A DNA stretch of 64,000 nt, from the NCBI GenBank assembly GCA_022601645.1, contig JAJACH010000001.1:806001-870000 (forward strand), in the 5' to 3' direction. Below the pieces are notes generated by a model that searched no databases, was not told the DNA's origin, and saw only the letters and a list, made by a program, of their open reading frames with translations. Positions 59,780-64,000 of the stretch are shown in pieces. This DNA comes from Chlamydiia bacterium. GTDB taxonomy: Bacteria > Chlamydiota > Chlamydiia > Chlamydiales > Simkaniaceae. The position numbers and the translations under genes are program-made. Positions within the stretch are counted from its first letter, which is position 1. Each line of letters starts with the position of its first letter.

Positions 59780-60414
59780 GTTTAGATGCGAAAAATGTCT
59801 ATAAAAATTATGGCGACTTACAAATCCTAAGCGATGTGTCTTTGCGCGTTGAAAAAGGCCAGACAGTTGCGATTGTTGGCCCATCGGGAGCGGGGAAAAG
59901 CACCCTCTTGCATATTTTAGGAACACTTGATTCTCCAAGTTCGGGAAAAATTGAGCTTCTTGGAGAACCCATCTCGTCGAAAAATGTATCGCGTTTTCGC
60001 AATAAGCATATCGGTTTTGTCTTCCAATCATTTCACCTCATAGAGGATTTTTCAACGCTTGATAACGTGCTCGTGCCTGCGATGATCGCTCGAACTCAAG
60101 GGGTTGATGGGATGCAGCTACTCGAGCGTTGCGATATGGCTGATAAGGCACATGTGAGTGCAAAGTATCTCTCCGGAGGAGAAAAGCAACGCCTCTCTAT
60201 TGCAAGAGCATTTTGCAATAATCCAGAACTCATTTTTGCCGATGAACCATCAGGCAACCTCGACAGCGAAAACTCTAGAATGATTCACGAATTATTAGTA
60301 AATAGTGCAAAAGAATTAGGTAAATCCCTTATCGTGGTAACGCACGACACATCACTTTCGAAAATGTGTGATGTGTGTTACACACTAAGCGACGGGAAAT
60401 TATGCGAATCTTAA
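59776..60414 (+). CDS. lolD: Lipoprotein-release ABC transporter ATPase
   Basis: A 212-residue ATPase: Walker A GPSGAGKSTLL, Q-loop FVFQSFHLIEDF, signature YLSGGEKQRLSIARA, Walker B LIFADEPSGNLD and the switch His in VTHDTSL. Typical LolD/MacB/FtsE subfamily. It is coupled to the permease by ATGA and contains the ugd start in its last codons. Confidence 0.95.
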   Translation: MSLDAKNVYKNYGDLQILSDVSLRVEKGQTVAIVGPSGAGKSTLLHILGTLDSPSSGKIELLGEPISSKNVSRFRNKHIGFVFQSFHLIEDFSTLDNVLVPAMIARTQGVDGMQLLERCDMADKAHVSAKYLSGGEKQRLSIARAFCNNPELIFADEPSGNLDSENSRMIHELLVNSAKELGKSLIVVTHDTSLSKMCDVCYTLSDGKLCES

Positions 60415-61730
60415 TTATTGGGACGGGTTATGTAGGGCTTGTCACTGGGGCGTGTTTTGCCGAAATGGGCCACCACGTCACCTGTATTGACATTGATCAA
60501 GCGAAGATTGATCGCTTAAATGATGGTGAAATCCCCATTTATGAACCAGGTCTAGAAGAGCTCGTGAAGCGGAATAAAGCCGCTAAACGCCTCATGTTCT
60601 CAACTGAATATACCCCTTCTGACGCCTACTTCATTTGTGTTTCTACACCGCCTAGTGAAGACGGATCGGCTGACTTAGACAGTGTTAAAGCTGCTGCAAA
60701 ATCCATAGCAGGTCATCTAACTGGCTATGCCGTTATTGTGAACAAATCAACTGTGCCCGTTGGAACAGCCAAGATTGTTGAAGACATTCTTAAAATGCAC
60801 TCAGACCATCCTTTTGACGTCGTTTCCAATCCCGAATTCCTCAAAGAAGGTTCTGCCATCAGCGATTGCATGAAACCCGACCGCATTGTCATTGGAGCAA
60901 ACTCTGAAAAAGCGGCTGAAATCATGCAAAAGATCTATCAGGCGTTTACGTTTAATCACGACCGCATCCTCATGATGGATGTCCTTTCAGCAGAACTTAC
61001 GAAATATGCAGCAAACGCCATGCTCGCTACACGCATTTCCTTCATGAACGAACTCTCAGGCCTTTGTGAAAAACTCGGTGCTAACATCAATTCTGTTAGG
61101 GTGGGGATTGGCTCAGACAAACGAATCGGCTTCGACTTCCTCTACCCAGGCGCTGGCTACGGCGGATCTTGTTTTCCCAAAGACATCCGCGCCCTCCAAG
61201 CCACTGCCATACAAAATGATTATGAGCTTCAGCTTGTGAAAGCCGTTGAAGATGTCAATGCCAAGCAAAAGCAAGTTCTCCAAAAGAAAATCCGCACCTA
61301 TTTTGGATCCTTGAAAGGGTTGAAAATTGGTGTTTTAGGTCTTTCTTTTAAGCCAGATACAGATGATATCCGCGAGTCGGCCGCGATAGACCTTGTCCAC
61401 CAAATTAGCGATGCAGATGTTTATGTCTTTGATCCTATCGCGATGGAAAATGCAAGAGAAAGTCTCCCAAACGTCCACTTTGTCGAAAACGAATATGAGC
61501 TTGCAAAAGATGCAGATGCTCTTGTCCTTATGACTGAATGGAAACAATTCCGCTATCTTGATTTAGATAAGATTAAAGAGCTTATGAAAGGTAAAGCCTT
61601 TTTCGATGGGCGTAATCAATACTCACCAGGTGAAATGAAAAAACTTGGTTTTGATTACTTCCCGATCGGCTACCCACAACCTGTAATGCTCCTTTCCAAA
61701 CTCAAAAGTATGCATGAAAAAGCTCGTTGA
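60402..61730 (+). CDS. ugd: UDP-glucose 6-dehydrogenase
   Basis: NAD-dependent oxidation of UDP-glucose to UDP-glucuronate. Start at the ATG at 60402 (442 residues) inside the end of lolD. Rossmann front ILIIGTGYVGLVTGACFAEMGHHVTCIDID, VSTPPSEDG, STVPVGTAKIV, SNPEFLKEGSAISDCMKPDRIVIG, ELTKYAANAMLATRISFMNE and the catalytic Cys in GYGGSCFPKDI. A GDP-mannose dehydrogenase is less likely from the motif set. It suggests uronate-containing surface glycans. Confidence 0.93.
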   Translation: MRILIIGTGYVGLVTGACFAEMGHHVTCIDIDQAKIDRLNDGEIPIYEPGLEELVKRNKAAKRLMFSTEYTPSDAYFICVSTPPSEDGSADLDSVKAAAKSIAGHLTGYAVIVNKSTVPVGTAKIVEDILKMHSDHPFDVVSNPEFLKEGSAISDCMKPDRIVIGANSEKAAEIMQKIYQAFTFNHDRILMMDVLSAELTKYAANAMLATRISFMNELSGLCEKLGANINSVRVGIGSDKRIGFDFLYPGAGYGGSCFPKDIRALQATAIQNDYELQLVKAVEDVNAKQKQVLQKKIRTYFGSLKGLKIGVLGLSFKPDTDDIRESAAIDLVHQISDADVYVFDPIAMENARESLPNVHFVENEYELAKDADALVLMTEWKQFRYLDLDKIKELMKGKAFFDGRNQYSPGEMKKLGFDYFPIGYPQPVMLLSKLKSMHEKAR

Positions 61731-62454
61731 AAAACGCTTAGAAGAACTCATTCCCCCTTTGCAAAAACCTCTTTTGGACGTCGTCTCCTACTCCCTACTC
61801 TCCCCGGGCAAAAGACTCCGTCCCCTAACACTCCTCCACCTCACTACCGAAAAATCCGACCCAAGCCGTTACGACTGTGCTTGTGCGATTGAAATGTTAC
61901 ACGCTTCTTCCCTTGTCCATGATGACCTCCCTAGCATGGATGACGACGATTACAGACGCGGTCGCGCCTCCACCCACAAAGTCTATGGAGAAGCCCAGGC
62001 CATTCTAGCTGCCGATTTCCTCATGAGCCTCCCTTACCAGGTCCTCGCCCAAAACAGCGACCTGACGACAGCCCAAAAATGCGCTTTAATCCAAACTCTC
62101 TCCTCCCACTTCAACGAAGTCGTGGAAGGGCAATCCCTCGACCTGACTCGAAACAGTTCCTCTTGGGATGAAATTGAACAAATCCATCTCAAGAAAACCG
62201 CAGCCCTTTATGTCGCCTGCTTTGAATTTGCTGCCATTCTCAATCAAGAGCCCCTAGAAAAATATACAGAAATGGGGAAAAAATTTGGCCTTGCCTACCA
62301 ACTCCTCGACGATCTGATCGATGACGATGTCGATTACCTTCCCCTAAACGAAGTTGAAAGCATGGCGGTTAAGCTCTTTGATGAGGTAGCCACGCGATTC
62401 CCCTCTTTACACGAAATGTGTCATTTGCTACTTAGCAAAGTATGCGCGTCTTAA
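61714..62454 (+). CDS. ispA: Polyprenyl (farnesyl/geranyl) diphosphate synthase
   Basis: Chain elongation of isoprenoids from IPP. The 246-residue, short trans-prenyl transferase has the first aspartate-rich motif DDLPSMDDDDYRRGR and the second LLDDLIDDDVDYL, as well as SPGKRLRPLTLLHLT and a GQSLDLTR-like block. Most FPP synthases are about 290 residues; the C-terminal helices are reduced. It overlaps ugd (17 bp) and galE (13 bp). Confidence 0.9.
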   Translation: MKKLVEKRLEELIPPLQKPLLDVVSYSLLSPGKRLRPLTLLHLTTEKSDPSRYDCACAIEMLHASSLVHDDLPSMDDDDYRRGRASTHKVYGEAQAILAADFLMSLPYQVLAQNSDLTTAQKCALIQTLSSHFNEVVEGQSLDLTRNSSSWDEIEQIHLKKTAALYVACFEFAAILNQEPLEKYTEMGKKFGLAYQLLDDLIDDDVDYLPLNEVESMAVKLFDEVATRFPSLHEMCHLLLSKVCAS

Positions 62455-63398
62455 TTACGGGCGGAGCGGGGTTTATTGGAAGTCACGTCGCAAAAGCCTT
62501 AAAACAAGCAGGTCATCTTCCAATCGTTTTAGATTCTCTCCTTAAAGGACATGAAGAATCTGTCAAGTGGGGCCCTTTTATTAAAGCGGATCTCTCAGAT
62601 AGAAACGCCATCGAAAAAGCCCTCAAAGACCATGACATAGAAGCTGTCATTCACATGGCAGCACTCACAAATGTTCGAGAATCTTTTGACCTGCCAGATC
62701 TCTACTACACCTCTAACGTGTGTAATACCATTAATCTTCTTACGGCAATGAAAGCGTGCGGGATCGAGCACCTGATTTTCTCGAGCACCTGTGCTGTCTA
62801 CGGCGTTCCGAAAGAATTTCCAATCAACGAAAAAACGCCCCTGATCCCAGTAAACCCCTATGGAAAATCTAAACTCATGTGTGAAGAGGTCTTCAAAGAT
62901 TTTAAAGGCCTCAAGTACGTTGCACTCCGCTATTTCAATGCCGCCGGTGCTGACCCGGATGGAGAACTCGGAGAAACCAACATTCCTCCCGCCCACCTGA
63001 TTCCCATCGTCGTAGATGCAGCCCTTAACGGGACTCCTTTCAACCTTTTTGGAGAAGACCACGACACGAAGGATGGCACCCCCGTACGTGATTACATCCA
63101 CGTCCAAGACTTATCTCTAGCCCACATCAAAGCCCTGACCTATCTTATCAAGGGAGGAGAGTCGCTCACCTTTAACCTTGGCACAGGAAAACCCTACTCT
63201 GTGAAAGAGGTGATTGAGGAAGTGGAAAAACAAACGGGAAAGAAAATTAACATCGCCATGAAGCCTTCCCACCATGGTGAGCCTGATCACCTCGAGTGTG
63301 ACTACAGCTATGCAGAAAAAATCCTTGACTGGAGGCCAACCCATTCTTCATTATCGCAGCTTGTTAGAGATACACTTCTCTGGCAAAAAGCGATATGA
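62442..63398 (+). CDS. galE: UDP-glucose 4-epimerase
   Basis: NAD-dependent interconversion of UDP-glucose and UDP-galactose (possibly the N-acetyl forms). The 318-residue SDR protein has VLITGGAGFIGSHVAKALKQ, the Tyr-Lys pair in NPYGKSKLMCEEV, SSTCAVYG, and LRYFNAAGADPDGELGE, and ends in the typical DWRPTHSSLSQLVRDTLLW. Together with ugd it points to nucleotide-sugar supply for surface glycans. Confidence 0.92.
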   Translation: MRVLITGGAGFIGSHVAKALKQAGHLPIVLDSLLKGHEESVKWGPFIKADLSDRNAIEKALKDHDIEAVIHMAALTNVRESFDLPDLYYTSNVCNTINLLTAMKACGIEHLIFSSTCAVYGVPKEFPINEKTPLIPVNPYGKSKLMCEEVFKDFKGLKYVALRYFNAAGADPDGELGETNIPPAHLIPIVVDAALNGTPFNLFGEDHDTKDGTPVRDYIHVQDLSLAHIKALTYLIKGGESLTFNLGTGKPYSVKEVIEEVEKQTGKKINIAMKPSHHGEPDHLECDYSYAEKILDWRPTHSSLSQLVRDTLLWQKAI

Positions 63399-63844
63399 TT
63401 GATCTACTCCTAGCACTTTTTGCATTCCGTTTTTTTCCCATGGTGCATGCCTTTGCCCCCTACTTAGCCAAGTCCTTTTTCAAAACGACCTTTGAAGAAG
63501 CTTTAGCCCTAGGCCTATTTTGCGGGTTTATCCTCGACCTTTTTACCTCCGGCACGTCCATGGGATTCCACTCGTTGAACCTCCTATTAACAAGCGCCAT
63601 CGTCTACAAACTCAAGTGGCTTTTTTCCCCACATAAAGCGCACGGTCTCATCTTATTTACCATCTGCTTTTCCCTTATCTCCACACTCATCTACATCCTA
63701 CAAAGCCGCGTGCCAATTAACCTTGCAATCGATCTGATCTTCCTCCCCCTCTTCGACGGAGCTTTTGGATTTCTCTGGTTTTCATGTCCCTTTATCGCCT
63801 ATAATTTCTTCAAAAAGCACTATCTAAGGATCAAACATGGTTGA
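63395..63844 (+). CDS. MreD-like integral membrane protein
   Basis: A 149-residue membrane protein with about five helices. ALALGLFCGFILDLFTSGTSMGFHSLNLLLTSAIVYKL resembles the MreD core (glycine-rich helix then LDLF..G..MG). MreD works with MreB in rod-shape and peptidoglycan control; chlamydiae keep MreB, and many lack recognised MreD. The assignment rests on pattern only. Overlaps galE by 4 bp and the next gene by 8 bp. Confidence 0.55.
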   Translation: MIDLLLALFAFRFFPMVHAFAPYLAKSFFKTTFEEALALGLFCGFILDLFTSGTSMGFHSLNLLLTSAIVYKLKWLFSPHKAHGLILFTICFSLISTLIYILQSRVPINLAIDLIFLPLFDGAFGFLWFSCPFIAYNFFKKHYLRIKHG

Positions 63845-64000
63845 TATTCCCGGAGCCCTCAACTCAAGGCTTGCCCTCATTGCCGTCCTCGCCGCACAAA
63901 AAGCCGGTGATATCTTGCGCCGAGGTTTTGGCTCAACCTTTGGAATCCACACCAAAGAAGGTCGCCACAATCTTGTCACGGACTACGACAAAGAAGTCGA
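63837..64000 (+). CDS. Inositol monophosphatase-family protein, 5' part only
   Basis: 54 codons from the ATG at 63837 to the window end. LAAQKAGDILRRGFGS followed by KEGRHNLVTDYDKEV is the conserved front of the inositol-monophosphatase/SuhB/CysQ family (substrates include inositol phosphate, PAP and fructose bisphosphate). Active-site DPxDGT motifs would lie beyond the window. ATCTAAGGATCAAAC supplies an AAGGA site. It overlaps the MreD-like gene by 8 bp. Confidence 0.82.
   Translation, partial: MVDIPGALNSRLALIAVLAAQKAGDILRRGFGSTFGIHTKEGRHNLVTDYDKEV

Noticed and set aside
1-64000. Prophage, integrase, transposase or plasmid functions
   Set aside because: No such gene or motif was found; only the two palindromic repeats hint at past mobile elements.

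Overview
The window looks like a chromosome segment from a member of the Chlamydiota outside the Chlamydiaceae (a Parachlamydiales-like, amoeba-associated relative). The reasons are: a lysine/arginine-repeat Hc2-type histone (31460-32005); the order pyrG-ruvX-zwf-(opcA)-pgl and the order rpmG-lolC/E-lolD, both of which I recall from chlamydial genomes; a PPi-dependent phosphofructokinase; and several orphan proteins with paired hydrophobic segments, as in inclusion-membrane proteins. The family cannot be fixed from sequence reading alone. A complete trp operon with its own TrpR, a trehalase and several biosynthetic genes fit a less reduced chlamydia. No rRNA, tRNA, CRISPR array, transposase or phage gene was recognised.

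Layout. 1-4080 (minus): a signalling operon encoding a lone CheY-like receiver, an 808-residue hub (REC-HPt-REC-REC-degenerate GGDEF-REC), a membrane-anchored HEAT-repeat protein and the start of another, degenerate receiver; no histidine kinase is in view. 4173-9810: accessory region with a hydrolase, an orphan 478-residue protein, a broken SET-domain gene, two glycine-tract genes that share a near-identical promoter/leader, and two palindromic GGTCAGGC repeats. 9848-17073 (minus): trpR-trpE-trpG-trpD-trpCF-trpB-trpA-aroF, a tightly overlapping tryptophan operon with a probable TrpR operator. 17169-31447: Hsp20, a membrane sulfatase-fold enzyme, an FAD oxidoreductase, an orphan 574-residue protein, a TetR-membrane protein-trehalase cluster with a perfect operator palindrome, rlmB, small enzymes, an exported Fe/Mn superoxide dismutase, a gene whose tail runs antisense through proC, a PAP2 phosphatase and a nitroreductase.

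31460-37984: Hc2 histone, then glutaredoxin and three tandem APC amino-acid transporters, then a short RarA. 37985-38519 is a gene-free stretch with a chain of hairpins. 38520-49400: M20 amidohydrolase, ispG, methyltransferase, metallo-beta-lactamase-fold hydrolase, then an operon of a 2OG-Fe(II) oxygenase, serine dehydratase and PPi-phosphofructokinase, and two tandem EamA transporters.

49459-54796 encodes CTP synthase, RuvX and the oxidative pentose-phosphate entry (Zwf, OpcA-like, Pgl). 54793-56651 holds an MFS transporter and thymidine kinase; 56764 is tsaD. From 57765 to the end, rpmG, lolC/E, lolD, ugd, a polyprenyl synthase, galE, an MreD-like protein and a partial inositol-phosphatase gene form one uninterrupted chain of overlapping stop/start codons.

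Metabolically, serine dehydratase (pyruvate), PPi-PFK and the Zwf-Pgl branch feed central carbon metabolism, trehalase can release host glucose, and the trp operon makes tryptophan from chorismate under repressor control. No experimental or database check was possible; functions rest on motifs and recalled family features.
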